Shown here: positions 46,207-56,567 of the stretch, piece after piece
Position numbering within the stretch: position 1 is the first letter of the stretch
How the letters are laid out: the number at the start of each line of letters is the position of its first letter
From: Pseudomonadota bacterium
Lineage (GTDB): Bacteria; Pseudomonadota; Gammaproteobacteria; Burkholderiales; JAJZQI01
Length of the DNA: 64,000 bases
NCBI GenBank assembly: GCA_021851875.1
Contig: JAJZQI010000006.1
Location: forward strand, 1-64,000
Reading direction: 5' to 3'
The notes under the pieces: generated by a model
Told to the model about the DNA's origin: nothing
The model's database searches: none
Seen by the model: the letters and a program-made list of their open reading frames with translations, nothing else
Program-made: the position numbers and the translations under genes

Positions 46207-46815
46207 TCAATGCGTTACCGGCGGCGCGTTGGCGACAGTTTCAGCGGGGGAGAAGTCGAAATTCTGCCAGCCGGAATCCAGCTGCCAGTCACTGGAGGAA
46301 ATGGCGTTCAGCTGCAAGGGCTTGGGCAACTGCGTCTGATCGAGATACATGCGCACGGCAAGCTGCAGCTTGCCGGATTTTTTGGGCACCAGCGCGCGGT
46401 CGATCACCTGCCAGTCGCGCAACATTTCCAGTTCGTTCACGGCGGCCTGCAAGGTGGAAAAATTCTTGTTCAGGCCGCCGGCATTGAGCCGATACTGGCG
46501 CGTCAGCGCATGATAGCTCAGATGCACGGTCTGGTTGAGCGATACCAGCGTATCATTGAACCAGTACCAGCGCGGACGCACCAGCTCAACGCCGATCTGG
46601 AAAGTCAGCGGCACGCCCCTGTTCAGCGCATCTTCAACCTTGGGGGACAATTCAATGGCGAGTTCGGCGCGCAACTGGTAAAAATCGTCAACCAGCTGCA
46701 GTTCGGCATTTTTGACAGCGATATTCCCCGCTTGCGCGACGCCCGTCAGGAAAAACAGCAGCGCCGCCAAGAAAAAACGTGGCAGCTCAGTCAGCCGATT
46801 TTTGCAGCAGCGCAT
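46207..46815 (-). CDS. DUF4390 domain exported protein
   Basis: This protein of about 202 residues has a signal sequence (RFFLAALLFFLTGVAQA) and a beta-rich DUF4390 domain. The conserved parts are ELQLVDDFYQLRAELAIELSPKVEDALNRGVPLTF, RWYWFNDTLV and LSYHALTRQYRL. It is probably periplasmic; the role is unknown. It is constantly placed between rsmB and ntrY in betaproteobacteria, suggesting it supplies or modulates NtrY signalling. The start is placed at 46815 inside the end of rsmB (28-base overlap); no clear ribosome site, so the start is uncertain. Confidence 0.83.
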   Translation of the reverse strand: MRCCKNRLTELPRFFLAALLFFLTGVAQAGNIAVKNAELQLVDDFYQLRAELAIELSPKVEDALNRGVPLTFQIGVELVRPRWYWFNDTLVSLNQTVHLSYHALTRQYRLNAGGLNKNFSTLQAAVNELEMLRDWQVIDRALVPKKSGKLQLAVRMYLDQTQLPKPLQLNAISSSDWQLDSGWQNFDFSPAETVANAPPVTH

Positions 46816-48055
46816 AAAAGAAACCATCGTGGTCTTTATTGGGCAGCAACTGACCGGCATCGCCCACCGACACGGGCAACAGCCTGGCATCCCCATGACG
46901 GGCAAGGAAATGCTCGATTTGCTGCCGGTTTTCTTCCGGGAATACCGAGCAGGTTATGTAGAGCAATTTACCACCACTCGCCAATGTTTGCCACAGCGCC
47001 GCCAATATTGCTTCCTGCGTGCGGGCAAAACCGGACACATCCTCCGCCATTCTCAGCCACTTGCTGTCGGGGTGCCGCCGCACCACGCCGGAAGCCGTAC
47101 ACGGCACATCGGCGATAATCCGGTCATACGGCCTGCCGTCCCACCAGTCGGCGATGCGCGCCGCATCGGCCGCCTGCAGACGGGCCTGCAGACCCAATCG
47201 GTCGAGATTTTCCTGCACCCGCTGCAGGCGCACTGCATCCTTGTCCAGCGCGGTCAAATCGCAATCGACCCGCTCCAGCACATGCGCCGTCTTGCCGCCG
47301 GGCGCGCTGCAGGCATCCAGCACCCGCATGCCGGGCTGCACATCGAGCAGGCGGGCCGCCTCTTGCGCGCCGGCATCCTGTACCGACACGTCGCCGCCGG
47401 CAAAGCCGGGCAGCAGCGACACCGGCTGCGGCTCCGCCAGCCGGACGCCATCTTCGCCCACCGCTTCGGCGGCCAGCCCGGCCGACTGCAGGCGCTCCAG
47501 ATAGCCCGCCACCGTTTCCTGCCGGCGATTCACCCGCAAGGTCATGGGCGGATGCGTATTGCTGTTTTCCAGAATATCCCGCCAGCGCTGCGGGTAATCC
47601 TTTTTCAGCTTGTTGATCCACCAGCGCGGAAAAGAGTAAGCGGCCACTTCACCGGTCAACCCGGGCAGGATTTCCGCCTGTTTGCGCGTGGCGTTGCGCA
47701 ACACGCCGTTGACAAACCCCTTGGCCCAGCCGAAACCCATCGCCTCGCTGGCCGCCACCGCTTCGTTGACCACCGCATGGGTCGCAGCGCGAGTGTAGAG
47801 CAGCTGGTACACCGCCACCCGCAGCAGGCATTGCAATGCCTGTTCCTGCACCGGACGGCTGACCAGTTCGCGCAAAAACGCGTCAATGCGCCCGAGATGG
47901 CGCAAGGTGCCGTACACCATGTCCTGCAATGCGCCGCGGGAAGAAGGGGGAAGATCGGGATGGCGCCGCCAGATTTCCGGCAGGCGTTGCGCCAGGCTCT
48001 GGCCGGCGAGCACGTCGCCGACCAGAGCGGCTGCTAGGGGTTGAATATCACGCAA
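46787..48055 (-). CDS. rsmB: 16S rRNA (cytosine(967)-C5)-methyltransferase
   Basis: This 422-residue protein has an N-terminal NusB-like RNA-binding domain (1-140) and a C-terminal Rossmann methyltransferase. The SAM loop is [15 protein letters not shown], and the catalytic cysteines lie in [15 protein letters not shown] and [11 protein letters not shown]. It methylates C967 of 16S rRNA. A TTG start at 48055 overlaps the htpX end by eight bases. It sits in the fmt-def-htpX translation/quality group. Confidence 0.93.
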   Translation of the reverse strand: MRDIQPLAAALVGDVLAGQSLAQRLPEIWRRHPDLPPSSRGALQDMVYGTLRHLGRIDAFLRELVSRPVQEQALQCLLRVAVYQLLYTRAATHAVVNEAVAASEAMGFGWAKGFVNGVLRNATRKQAEILPGLTGEVAAYSFPRWWINKLKKDYPQRWRDILENSNTHPPMTLRVNRRQETVAGYLERLQSAGLAAEAVGEDGVRLAEPQPVSLLPGFAGGDVSVQDAGAQEAARLLDVQPGMRVLDACSAPGGKTAHVLERVDCDLTALDKDAVRLQRVQENLDRLGLQARLQAADAARIADWWDGRPYDRIIADVPCTASGVVRRHPDSKWLRMAEDVSGFARTQEAILAALWQTLASGGKLLYITCSVFPEENRQQIEHFLARHGDARLLPVSVGDAGQLLPNKDHDGFFYALLQKSAD

Positions 48056-48905
48056 GTCGGCGCGCCAGTTCCTGCAAACGGGCGATACGGTCTGCGGTAT
48101 GGGGGTGGGTACGGAACAGGCCGGCCACGTCGCTGCCGGACAGCGGGTTGATGATCATCATCTGCGCCGTTTCCGGATGCAGCTCGGCGGTTTCCAGCGG
48201 CATGCCCTTGGCGTAGCGCTCGATCTTGTCCAGCGCCTGCGCCAATGCCAGCGGATCGCCGGAGATTTCCGCACCGCCGCGGTCGGCGCCGAATTCACGC
48301 GCGCGCGAAATCGCCATCTGGATCAAGGCGGCGGCGATCGGCGCCAGGATCATGACGACCAGCGCCACCAGCGGATGCACATTGCGGTTTTCGTTGCTGT
48401 TATGGCCGGCAAACAGAAAACCGAATTGCGCCAGCGAGGAGATCGCGCCGGCCACCGTGGCGGAAACGGTCGAAATCAGCGTGTCGCGGTTGCGCACGTG
48501 CGCCAGTTCGTGCGCCATCACGCCGCGCAGCTCGCGCTCGGACAGGATGCGCATGATACCGGTGGTGGCCGCCACTGCGGCGTGCTCCGGATTGCGGCCG
48601 GTGGCGAAGGCGTTGGGTTGCGCCTCGTCGATGATGTACACCTTGGGCATGGGCAGCCCGGCGCGCTGCGACAGCTCGCGCACCATATTGTAGAACTGCG
48701 GCGCGGAACGTTCGTCCACTTCCTGCGCGTTGTACATTTTCAGCACGGCCTTATCGGAGTACCAGTAAGCCCATGCGTTCATACCACCGGCCAGCAGCAG
48801 CGCGATCAGCATGCCGCCCGCACCTCCCAACGCCATGCCGACGCTGCCGAACAGCGCCACAATCGCCGCCATCAGGATGGAAGTCTTCAACCAGTTGCCA
48901 AACAT
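48048..48905 (-). CDS. htpX: Membrane zinc metalloprotease HtpX
   Basis: This 285-residue inner-membrane protease degrades misfolded membrane proteins. N-terminal spans ([34 protein letters not shown]) are followed by the zinc motif [13 protein letters not shown], two more spans, and the third ligand region in [14 protein letters not shown]. The ATG at 48905 has AGAGGAAA upstream; the track's 98-residue extension overlaps fmt and is rejected. Length is normal. Confidence 0.95.
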   Translation of the reverse strand: MFGNWLKTSILMAAIVALFGSVGMALGGAGGMLIALLLAGGMNAWAYWYSDKAVLKMYNAQEVDERSAPQFYNMVRELSQRAGLPMPKVYIIDEAQPNAFATGRNPEHAAVAATTGIMRILSERELRGVMAHELAHVRNRDTLISTVSATVAGAISSLAQFGFLFAGHNSNENRNVHPLVALVVMILAPIAAALIQMAISRAREFGADRGGAEISGDPLALAQALDKIERYAKGMPLETAELHPETAQMMIINPLSGSDVAGLFRTHPHTADRIARLQELARRLA

Positions 48906-48973
48906 TCGCTTTCCTCTACTAGGGTTTCGCTGCACATGCAGCGAAAACTTAGATTGTGTTAATTCTAAAAAAT

Positions 48974-49906
48974 TCAATCGGCCGCGCCGAAAGTTTCCCC
49001 CGGCACCACACTGTTGCCGCTGAGAAAGGCAGCGACCGGCATGCGCTTGCCGCCGGTTTTCTGCAATTCGGTCAACAGCAGGCTGCCATGGCCGCACGCC
49101 ACTTCGATGCCGTCCTTGCCCGCCGCCAGCACAACACCCGGCGCCCCACGGCCCTGCCGTATCTGCGCGCCAAACACGCGCAGCGGTTCGCCATGCCACG
49201 AGGTGTAGGCCACCGGAAACGGCTGATAGGCGCGCACGGTGCGCTCAATCACCTGCGCATCGGCCGACCAGTCGACTTGCCCCTCGGCTTTGGTCAGTTT
49301 ACTGGCGTAGGTCGCCAAGGCATTATCCTGCGGCTGATGCGGCAGGGTGCCGCCGTGCAGCTGGCGCAGCGCCGCGACGATGGCCTCGCCCCCTTGTTGC
49401 GCCAGCTTGTCGTGCAGGCTCTGCGCCGTATCGTCCGGCGCAATCGGCAACTCGCGCACCAGACACATGGCGCCGGTGTCGAGCCCCACATCCATTTGCA
49501 TGATGGTAATGCCGGTTTTTTCGTCGCCGGCCAGGATCGCCCGCTGAATCGGCGCAGCGCCGCGCCAGCGCGGCAGCAGGGAGGCGTGGATATTGAGACA
49601 ACCCAGACGCGGTATGGCCAGCACCTCGGCCGGCAACAGCAGACCGTAGGCCGCCACCACCATCACATCCGCCTGCACGGCACGCAGCGTCTCCCAGCTA
49701 TCGGCCGATTTGAGGTTGACCGGCTGGGCCACCGCCAGATTGTGCTGCAGCGCCACCTGCTTGACCACGCTGGGCACCAGCTTCATGCCTCGGCCGGCCG
49801 GGCGGTCCGGCTGCGTCAGCACCAGGGGGATTGCATGGCCGGCGGCAATCAAGGATTCCAGCGCCACGGCGGCAAACTCCGGCGTGCCGGCAAAAATCAC
49901 CCGCAC
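48974..49906 (-). CDS. fmt: Methionyl-tRNA formyltransferase
   Basis: This 310-residue enzyme formylates initiator Met-tRNA. The N-terminal domain has [18 protein letters not shown], the [16 protein letters not shown] tetrahydrofolate motif and [14 protein letters not shown]. The C-terminal domain starts around residue 205. It uses a GTG start directly adjoining the def stop (TAGTG overlap), giving the standard def-fmt coupled pair. Confidence 0.96.
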   Translation of the reverse strand: MRVIFAGTPEFAAVALESLIAAGHAIPLVLTQPDRPAGRGMKLVPSVVKQVALQHNLAVAQPVNLKSADSWETLRAVQADVMVVAAYGLLLPAEVLAIPRLGCLNIHASLLPRWRGAAPIQRAILAGDEKTGITIMQMDVGLDTGAMCLVRELPIAPDDTAQSLHDKLAQQGGEAIVAALRQLHGGTLPHQPQDNALATYASKLTKAEGQVDWSADAQVIERTVRAYQPFPVAYTSWHGEPLRVFGAQIRQGRGAPGVVLAAGKDGIEVACGHGSLLLTELQKTGGKRMPVAAFLSGNSVVPGETFGAAD

Positions 49907-50409
49907 TACATGGTCTCCCGCGCATGCTTTTTCAATTTTGTCCGGATACGGTTCTGCTTCAGGCGCGAAAGATGGTCGACGAACACAATGCCATTGAGGT
50001 GATCGATTTCATGCTGGATACATACCGCCAGCAGCCCTTCGGCAGCCAGTTTAAATGGCTTGCCATCAAGCCCCAGCGCCTTGACGGTGACGCTCTCTGC
50101 GCGGGTCACCTTGTCGTAAACACCCGGCACGGAAAGACAGCCCTCTTCGCCTTCGCGTTCGCCGCAGGCCGTCACCACTTCCGGATTGATGAACACCCGC
50201 AGGTCGTCCTTGTTCTCCGACACGTCAACCACGATCAGACGACGATGCACGTCGACCTGGGTCGCCGCCAGGCCGATGCCCGGCGCAGCATACATGGTCT
50301 CGGCCATGTTGGCAGCCAGCGCGCGGATTTCATCGTCCACCTGATCAATGGGTTTGGCCACTTTATGCAGCCGCGGATCGGGATAATGCAATATATTCAG
50401 AATAGCCAT
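49906..50409 (-). CDS. def: Peptide deformylase
   Basis: This 167-residue metalloenzyme removes N-formyl groups from new proteins. All three signature motifs are present: [18 protein letters not shown] and QHEIDHLNG with the metal-binding HExxH. It is upstream of and overlapping fmt. It diverges from the LysM gene across 164 bases. Confidence 0.97.
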   Translation of the reverse strand: MAILNILHYPDPRLHKVAKPIDQVDDEIRALAANMAETMYAAPGIGLAATQVDVHRRLIVVDVSENKDDLRVFINPEVVTACGEREGEEGCLSVPGVYDKVTRAESVTVKALGLDGKPFKLAAEGLLAVCIQHEIDHLNGIVFVDHLSRLKQNRIRTKLKKHARETM

Positions 50410-50573
50410 GATCGTATCGCCATAAATGCTTGCAGATTTAAATAATTAGGCGCAGAATTTGAGACAAATTTTAACACGCGGACTCCAGCTGCGTGAAAAT
50501 AAACTACAATTCAGGCAAACATACACGTAATTATGACGGTTTGCTCGATATAAAATCCACTCGCGAGGCCCAT

Positions 50574-51623
50574 ATGAGGAAGACACTTGCCCCCCAAGCC
50601 CTGGTCCGGACCACTCTTGCTGCCGCCTTTGCGGCATTTGCCCTGCATGCCAGCGCCGACGCCCTGCAGCTGCAAGACAAGGCGCCCGATCGCTATGTCG
50701 TCGTCAAAGGCGACACGCTGTGGGACATTTCCGGCAAGTTCCTCACCAAGCCCTGGCGCTGGCCGGAGATCTGGGATCTCAACCGCGCCGATATCAAAAA
50801 CCCCAATCTGATCTACCCCGGCGACGTGATCGTGCTGGATCGCTCCGGCGCCAAGCCGCGCCTGCGCCTGCTGAAAACGCAAAAGCTCGACACCGCCGGC
50901 AAGGTGGTGGTGAAGCTTGAGCCGGGTGCTCGCAGCACCCTGCACAGCGCGGCCATTCCAACGCTGCCGCCTTCCGCCATCGAACCGTTCCTGTCGCAGC
51001 CGCTGGTCATCGAAGAAAACGGCCTGGACAAACATCCGATGATCGTCGCGACCGACGAAAAACACGTTGTGCTGGGTAATGGCGACATGGCTTACATCGA
51101 CAACATCCCCGAGGGCGATCCGACCGAATGGCAGGTTTACCGCCAGGGCAAGAACCTGGTCGACCCGGACACGGGCAAGTCGCTCGGCTATGAAGCCGTC
51201 TACCTGGGCGACGCCCGCGTGACCCGCTACGGCAATCCCGCCAGCATCGAAATCACCAGCGTCAAACAGGAAATCAACAAAGGCGACCACCTCATGCCGG
51301 CCGTGCATGACCTGTCCACCTTCGGCTATGTACCGCATGCCCCGGCCAATGAACTCAGCGGCAAAATCATCTCGGTGTACGGCAGCGTGGTCGATATCGG
51401 CCAGTACAACATCATCGCCCTCAATCGCGGCAAGAATGAGGGCGTCGATAAAGGCACGGTGGTGGCCATTTACCGTCAGGGCCAAAAAGTCGGCAACCTG
51501 ACGACGCCGGAAGAACGCTCCGGCCTGGCCATGGTCTTCCGCGTGTTCGACAAGGTTGCCTATGCGCTGGTGCTGAACGCCACCCGCGCCATGTCCGTAG
51601 GGGACAGCTTCCACAATCCCTGA
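50574..51623 (+). CDS. Exported LysM-domain protein
   Basis: This 349-residue protein has a signal peptide (TTLAAAFAAFALHASADA). A LysM peptidoglycan-binding domain lies at about 39-84 (YVVVKGDTLWDISGKFL...NLIYPGDVIVL). The rest is a beta-rich region of unknown fold (NIIALNRGKNEGVDKGTVVAIYR suggests an FlgT/SHi-like element). It probably binds cell wall. The ATG at 50574 has GAGG upstream, and the track start would remove the signal peptide from the N-terminus. It precedes dprA by 14 bases, a pairing conserved in betaproteobacteria. Confidence 0.88.
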   Translation: MRKTLAPQALVRTTLAAAFAAFALHASADALQLQDKAPDRYVVVKGDTLWDISGKFLTKPWRWPEIWDLNRADIKNPNLIYPGDVIVLDRSGAKPRLRLLKTQKLDTAGKVVVKLEPGARSTLHSAAIPTLPPSAIEPFLSQPLVIEENGLDKHPMIVATDEKHVVLGNGDMAYIDNIPEGDPTEWQVYRQGKNLVDPDTGKSLGYEAVYLGDARVTRYGNPASIEITSVKQEINKGDHLMPAVHDLSTFGYVPHAPANELSGKIISVYGSVVDIGQYNIIALNRGKNEGVDKGTVVAIYRQGQKVGNLTTPEERSGLAMVFRVFDKVAYALVLNATRAMSVGDSFHNP

Positions 51624-51637
51624 CCCGGCTTGGCCCG

Positions 51638-52717
51638 ATGCACGCAGCCGAAGCGGATCTGCCGTTCTGGATCGACCTGGCCCTGATAGCGGGCCTGGGT
51701 CCCGAACGGCTGCGCCACCTGCTTAACACCTTCGGCTCGCCCCCCTCCATTTACGCAGCCGGCCTTGCCCAGCTGCAGCAAGTTCTGCCCCGCCCCCTGG
51801 CCCAGCGCGTCGCCCAGGGCGTGGACAAGGCCGCCGCCGAACCCGTCATGCAATGGCTGGAGCAGGACAACAACCATATCCTCACCTGGGCCGATTTCGA
51901 TTACCCGCAAGCCCTGCTGGATATCCACGACCCGCCCTTCCTGCTCTACGCCAAAGGCCGCGTGGAACTGGCCAACCGTCCAGCCCTGGGCATTGTCGGC
52001 AGCCGTAACGCCACCGCCGGCGGCGAGGAGACGGCCGAAGCCTTTGCCGCCGCCCTGAGCCAGGAGGGTCTTACCATCGTCAGCGGCCTGGCCCTGGGCA
52101 TCGATGCCGCGGCGCACCGCGGCGGCCTGCGCGGCCAGGGCTCCAGCATCGCCGTGGTGGGTACCGGGCTCGATCGCGTCTACCCGGCACGCAACAAGGA
52201 ACTGGCACACCAGCTGGCCGAGAGCGGGCTGATTTTGTCGGAAAACCCGCTCGGCACACCCGTCCGCGGCGGCCTGTTCCCCAAGCGCAACCGGCTCATC
52301 AGCGGCCTGTCGCAAGGCGTGCTGGTGGTGGAGGCGGCGCTGGAAAGCGGCTCCCTCATTACCGCCCGCGAAGCGGCTGAGCAGGGGCGGGAGGTTTTTG
52401 CCATTCCCGGCTCCATTCACTCGCCCTTGTCGCGCGGCTGTCATGCGCTGATCAAGAACGGCGCCAAACTGGTCGAATCGGCCCAAGACGTGCTCGAGGA
52501 ACTAAATCTCGCGCCCCCGGTCCCTTTTACTCCGTCGCCGGAAAGCGACGCTGCGCCCCGCCTGCTGCAGCGCTGCGGCTTTGATCCGTTCACGCTGGAC
52601 GCCTTGCAGCAAATCAGCGGGGAAGAACCTGCCCGCCTGAGCGGGATGCTGTTGAGCTGGGAACTGGAGGGCTGGGTAAGCGCGCTCGGCGGCGGCCGCT
52701 ACCAGCGCCGGCGCTGA
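51638..52717 (+). CDS. dprA: DNA-processing protein DprA
   Basis: This 359-residue protein loads RecA on incoming single-stranded DNA in natural transformation. The Rossmann-like core shows GIVGSRNATAGGEE, IVSGLALGIDAAAHRGGL, VGTGLDRVYPARN and KRNRLISGLSQGVLVVEAALESGSLITA. A C-terminal winged helix (LDALQQISGEEPARLSGMLLSWELEGWV) is present. Together with the type IV pilus chemotaxis genes it suggests, but does not prove, natural competence. It follows the LysM gene closely. Confidence 0.94.
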   Translation: MHAAEADLPFWIDLALIAGLGPERLRHLLNTFGSPPSIYAAGLAQLQQVLPRPLAQRVAQGVDKAAAEPVMQWLEQDNNHILTWADFDYPQALLDIHDPPFLLYAKGRVELANRPALGIVGSRNATAGGEETAEAFAAALSQEGLTIVSGLALGIDAAAHRGGLRGQGSSIAVVGTGLDRVYPARNKELAHQLAESGLILSENPLGTPVRGGLFPKRNRLISGLSQGVLVVEAALESGSLITAREAAEQGREVFAIPGSIHSPLSRGCHALIKNGAKLVESAQDVLEELNLAPPVPFTPSPESDAAPRLLQRCGFDPFTLDALQQISGEEPARLSGMLLSWELEGWVSALGGGRYQRRR

Positions 52718-52751
52718 CTCAGACGGCGCCCCATCAAGCGGTACGCTGCGG

Positions 52752-52757
52752 TATAAT
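52752..52757 (+). promoter_or_regulatory. -10 element candidate for argS
   Basis: TATAAT lies 36 bases before the argS start, after the dprA stop. No convincing -35 is seen 16-18 bases upstream, so the promoter call rests on the perfect -10 alone. Confidence 0.35.
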
Positions 52758-52793
52758 GGCTGATTTTGTTGAACTTAAATTAAGTAGTGACGC

Positions 52794-54533
52794 ATGAACG
52801 CCGAACAGGACATCCAGACTCACCTAAGCACCCTGCTGCAAACAGCGTTTGCAGCCATTGCCCCCGACCAAGTCTGCCCGAGCATCGTGCTGGATCGCCC
52901 CAAACAGTCCGAACACGGCGACTTTGCCAGCAACCTGGCGCTGCAACTGTCCAAAACCCTGCGCCGCAATCCGCGTGAAATCGCCGGCCAACTGGTCGCC
53001 GCGCTGCCGGCTTCTGACCGAGTGAGCAAGGTCGAGATCGCCGGGGCCGGTTTCATCAATTTTTTCCTCTCCAGCGCCACGCGCCTTGCGGTCGTCGAGC
53101 GCATCCTCGCTGCCGGAAATGGCTGGGGCCGCGGCAACTGGGGCGAGCAGAAAAAAGTCCAGGTGGAATTCGTTTCCGCCAACCCCACCGGTCCGCTGCA
53201 TGTCGGTCACGGTCGCGGCGCCGCGTACGGCGCCAGCCTGGCCAATATTCTGGCTGCCGCCGGCTACAGCGTTCAGCGCGAATACTATGTCAACGACGCC
53301 GGCCGGCAAATGGATATCCTCGCCTTGTCCACCTGGCTGCGCTACCTGGAACTGAACGGCATCAACATTCCCTTCCCCGGCAACGCCTATCAAGGCGGCT
53401 ATGTGCGCGACATGGCGCAACAGATTTTGCTGGCCCACGGCGACCGCTACGTGCACCAGCCGTGGACGGTCATGCAAGGCGTGCCGGATGCCGAGGCCGA
53501 TCTGGAGGGCCATCTGGATGCGCTGATCGTCAACGCCAAGCAACTGCTCGGCGCCGACTATGCCTATATCCACGGCCATGCCCTGACCGAACAGCTGGGC
53601 GACTGCCGCAACGACCTGATGGAATTCGGCGTCGAATTCGACACCTGGTTCTCGGAAAAATCCCTGTTCGACGGCGACCATGTCGAGCGTGCCGTGGCCG
53701 AACTGGAAAAGCGCGGCCATCTGTACGAGCAGGACGGCGCCAAGTGGTTCCGCTCCACCACCTTCGGCGACGAGAAAGACCGCGTGGTGCAGCGCGAAAA
53801 CGGCGCCTACACGTATTTTGCATCCGATATCGCCTACCACCTGAACAAATACGAACGCGGTTTTGACCGCATCATCGACGTGTGGGGCGCCGACCATCAC
53901 GGTTACATTCCCCGCGTGAAGGGGGCCGTGCAGGCGCTTGAACTCGATCCGGACCGGCTGGAAGTGAGTCTGGTGCAGTTCGCCGTGCTGTACCGCGGCG
54001 AAGTCAAAGTCTCCATGTCGACCCGCGCCGGCTCGTTTGTCACCCTGCGCGAACTGCGCCAGGAAGTGGGCAACGATGCGGCACGCTTTTTCTACGTGCT
54101 GCGCAAGAGCGAACAGCACCTGGATTTCGATCTGGATCTGGCCAAGAGCCAGAGCAACGACAACCCGGTGTACTACATCCAGTACGCCCATGCCCGCCTG
54201 TGCAGCGTATTGGCGCAATGGGGCGGCGATGCCGGCGAGTTGCGCGGCACGGATCTGAACCCGCTCGAATCGGCCCAGGAGCAGCAGCTGCTGCAGCGGC
54301 TGGCGGAATTCCCCGAAATCATCCAGGCGGCTGCCCGCGATTACGCCCCGCACATGATCGCCTATTATCTGCGCGACCTGTCGGCCGACCTGCACAGCTA
54401 TTACAACGCCACCCATTTCCTGGTCCCGCAAGAACACCTCAAGCTGGCGCGCCTGACACTGGCGGCGGCCATTCGGCAAACCCTGCGCAACGGCCTGGCC
54501 CTGCTCGGCGTTTCGGCGCCGGAAAAAATGTGA
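52794..54533 (+). CDS. argS: Arginyl-tRNA synthetase
   Basis: This 579-residue class I enzyme has the N-terminal additional domain (1-115), [19 protein letters not shown] with the HIGH-type motif HVGH, and [15 protein letters not shown] replacing the KMSKS loop. The anticodon-binding domain covers the last 120 residues ([17 protein letters not shown]...). It charges tRNA-Arg. It is first in a row with the SPOR and dsbA genes nine and 29 bases apart. Confidence 0.97.
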   Translation: MNAEQDIQTHLSTLLQTAFAAIAPDQVCPSIVLDRPKQSEHGDFASNLALQLSKTLRRNPREIAGQLVAALPASDRVSKVEIAGAGFINFFLSSATRLAVVERILAAGNGWGRGNWGEQKKVQVEFVSANPTGPLHVGHGRGAAYGASLANILAAAGYSVQREYYVNDAGRQMDILALSTWLRYLELNGINIPFPGNAYQGGYVRDMAQQILLAHGDRYVHQPWTVMQGVPDAEADLEGHLDALIVNAKQLLGADYAYIHGHALTEQLGDCRNDLMEFGVEFDTWFSEKSLFDGDHVERAVAELEKRGHLYEQDGAKWFRSTTFGDEKDRVVQRENGAYTYFASDIAYHLNKYERGFDRIIDVWGADHHGYIPRVKGAVQALELDPDRLEVSLVQFAVLYRGEVKVSMSTRAGSFVTLRELRQEVGNDAARFFYVLRKSEQHLDFDLDLAKSQSNDNPVYYIQYAHARLCSVLAQWGGDAGELRGTDLNPLESAQEQQLLQRLAEFPEIIQAAARDYAPHMIAYYLRDLSADLHSYYNATHFLVPQEHLKLARLTLAAAIRQTLRNGLALLGVSAPEKM

Positions 54534-54542
54534 GACTGATTC

Positions 54543-55127
54543 ATGGCACGCGACTATAAAAACTCCTCGTCACCCCGCAAATCAGGCGGCAGCTCCAACG
54601 GCCGCCCCATGCTCACCGGCATTGTCATCGGCCTGATTCTCGGCCTGGGCATTTCCGTCGGCGTGGCGGTTTACCTCAAGGGCGCCCCCAGCCCCTTTAT
54701 CGACGTGTCCAAGCGTCACGAGAACCCGTCGCAGGCGGCTTCTGCCGCTCAGGCATCGGCGCCGCAGGCGGATAAACCCAAGTTCGACTTCTATACCATC
54801 CTGCCCGGTAGCGAAGAAACGCTGGATGAAAAAGCCTCTGCCAACAAAGATACCAGTGCGACGGCGGCTGCCAGCGGCAAAAACACCTACTTCCTGCAGG
54901 CCGGCGCCTATCAGGATGAAAGTCAGGCTGACAACCTAAAAGCCAAACTCGCGTTATTAGGTGTAGAGGCGATCATCCAGACGGCCCAGGTCGGCGACAA
55001 GGGCACCTGGCACCGCGTGCGGATCGGTCCGTACAAATCGCTCGACGATCTGAGCCAGGTACGCGCCAATCTGCAACAGCAGGGTATCGAAACCAGCATT
55101 ATCAAGGTCAGCGAAGCCAAACCCTGA
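54543..55127 (+). CDS. SPOR-domain membrane protein (FtsN-like)
   Basis: This 194-residue protein has a short basic cytoplasmic N-terminus, one span (MLTGIVIGLILGLGISVGVAVYL, about 23-45), an Ala/Gln/Ser-rich linker and a C-terminal SPOR domain (YFLQAGAYQDESQADNLKAKLALLG...WHRVRIGPYKS). SPOR domains bind denuded septal glycan, so it is likely to act at the division site. Position after argS is conserved in betaproteobacteria, where it is often annotated FtsN-like. Confidence 0.9.
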   Translation: MARDYKNSSSPRKSGGSSNGRPMLTGIVIGLILGLGISVGVAVYLKGAPSPFIDVSKRHENPSQAASAAQASAPQADKPKFDFYTILPGSEETLDEKASANKDTSATAAASGKNTYFLQAGAYQDESQADNLKAKLALLGVEAIIQTAQVGDKGTWHRVRIGPYKSLDDLSQVRANLQQQGIETSIIKVSEAKP

Positions 55128-55156
55128 CCACGGATCACGAAAAAGGAGCAAAAAGC

Positions 55157-55795
55157 ATGAAGAAATGGGGAATCATCGGTTTATTGCTGGCCTGCCTGGG
55201 CTTCATGAGCGTGACCGCGCAAGCTGCCGACAACACCTTCCGCACGCTCGATCCGGCCATACCGACCGAAACGGGTAAAAAAATCGAAGTGCTGGAATTC
55301 TTCTACTACGGCTGCCCCCACTGCTTCGAACTGGAACCCCTTCTGAACCCCTGGGTTGCCAAGCTGCCCGCCGACGTGGAATTCCGTCGTCTGCCGGCCG
55401 TTTTCCGCGACGACTGGGCGCCCTATGGCGCCGTGTTTTTCACCTTCAAGGCCATGGGGCTGCTGGGTAAGCTGCACAGCCCGTTCTTTGACGCCATTCA
55501 CGTTGACGGCCTCAATCTGACCGGCGACAAGGAACTGGGCGACTGGGTGGCGCAACACGGCGTGGACCGCAAAAAGTTTCTCGCCACCTACCATTCGTTT
55601 ACCGTGCAGACCGAAGTCAACCGCGCCCGCCAACAGGTTGTCGATTATCAGGTCACCGGCGTGCCGACCCTCATCGTTGACGGCCGTTATCTGACCTCCA
55701 GCGCCCTGGCCGGCGGTCATCCGCAAGTCATTGGCGTGCTCGACAAGCTGATCGCCAAAGTGCGGCAAGAGCGGGCGCAGCAGAACAAAAAATAA
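55157..55795 (+). CDS. dsbA: Thiol:disulfide interchange protein DsbA
   Basis: This 212-residue periplasmic oxidase has a signal peptide (WGIIGLLLACLGFMSVTAQA). The active site FYYGCPHC has C53 and C56 with the DsbA-type PH dipeptide. The cis-proline loop is GVPTLIVDG. It introduces disulfides into exported proteins, including pilus proteins. The AAAGGAG site is good. Follows the SPOR gene in one unit; the next gene begins one base after its stop. Confidence 0.95.
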   Translation: MKKWGIIGLLLACLGFMSVTAQAADNTFRTLDPAIPTETGKKIEVLEFFYYGCPHCFELEPLLNPWVAKLPADVEFRRLPAVFRDDWAPYGAVFFTFKAMGLLGKLHSPFFDAIHVDGLNLTGDKELGDWVAQHGVDRKKFLATYHSFTVQTEVNRARQQVVDYQVTGVPTLIVDGRYLTSSALAGGHPQVIGVLDKLIAKVRQERAQQNKK

Positions 55796-55796
55796 C

Positions 55797-56567
55797 ATGC
55801 GTGTATTCATCACCGGCGCCTCCAGCGGGCTGGGTGCGCAGCTTGCGCGCTGCTACGCCGCCGAAGGCGCCACGCTGGGTCTGCTGGGACGCGACAGTGC
55901 CCGGCTGCAGGCCTTGGCCGCCAGCCTGAACGTTGCCTGCAAAACCTATGTGGCCGATGTGGCTGACGCCGGCGCCATGTGCCGGGCAGCGGACGATTTC
56001 ATGCAGGCTTTCGGCGCGCCCGATCTGGTCATCGCCAACGCCGGCATCAGCGTCGGCACGCTGACTGAAATCAGCGCAGACATCCCCGTTTTCGCCCGCG
56101 TGTTCGACACCAACGTCATGGGCGTGGTGCACACGCTGCAGCCCTTCGTGCACGCCATGAAGGAACGCGGCAGCGGCACGCTGGCCGGTATCAGCAGTGT
56201 GGCGGGTATCCGTGGGCTGCCGGGCTCCGGCGCGTATTCAGCCTCGAAAGCGGCCGTCACCCGTTACCTGGAAAGCCTGCGGCTTGAACTGCGAAAAAGC
56301 GGGGTGCGCGTCTGCACCGTCGCCCCCGGCTACATCGACACCCCCATGACCGCCGTCAACCGTTTTCCCATGCCGTTCCGGCTGCCGGTCGAAACCGCTG
56401 CCCTGCGCATCAAGAAAGCCCTGCGCAAGCAAAAAAGCTACGTTACAATTCCGTGGCAGATGGCCATCGTTTCGTCTATCCTGAAACTGTTGCCCAACGT
56501 CTGGTACGATGCGCTGTTTTCCAAAGCGCCGCACAAGCCGAGGAACCTGATAAAGACATCATCATGA
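55797..56567 (+). CDS. Short-chain dehydrogenase/reductase
   Basis: This 256-residue classical SDR has VFITGASSGLGAQLARCYA (cofactor loop), NAGIS, SSVAGIRGLPGSGAYSASKAAV with catalytic Ser and Tyr-x3-Lys, and PGYIDTPM. The substrate is unknown. The C-terminal 40 residues are basic and hydrophobic (KQKSYVTIPWQMAIVSSILKLLPNVWYD), suggesting membrane association. It is one base after dsbA and overlaps the next regulator by four bases (ATGA). Confidence 0.9.
   Translation: MRVFITGASSGLGAQLARCYAAEGATLGLLGRDSARLQALAASLNVACKTYVADVADAGAMCRAADDFMQAFGAPDLVIANAGISVGTLTEISADIPVFARVFDTNVMGVVHTLQPFVHAMKERGSGTLAGISSVAGIRGLPGSGAYSASKAAVTRYLESLRLELRKSGVRVCTVAPGYIDTPMTAVNRFPMPFRLPVETAALRIKKALRKQKSYVTIPWQMAIVSSILKLLPNVWYDALFSKAPHKPRNLIKTSS

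Noticed and set aside
44559-46487. 642-codon ORF antisense to ntrY
   Set aside because: Shadow frame rich in His, Gln and Arg; ntrY is intact.
48906-49199. 98-residue N-terminal extension of HtpX in the ORF track
   Set aside because: Overlaps fmt, has no HtpX character, and a proper start with ribosome site exists at 48905.
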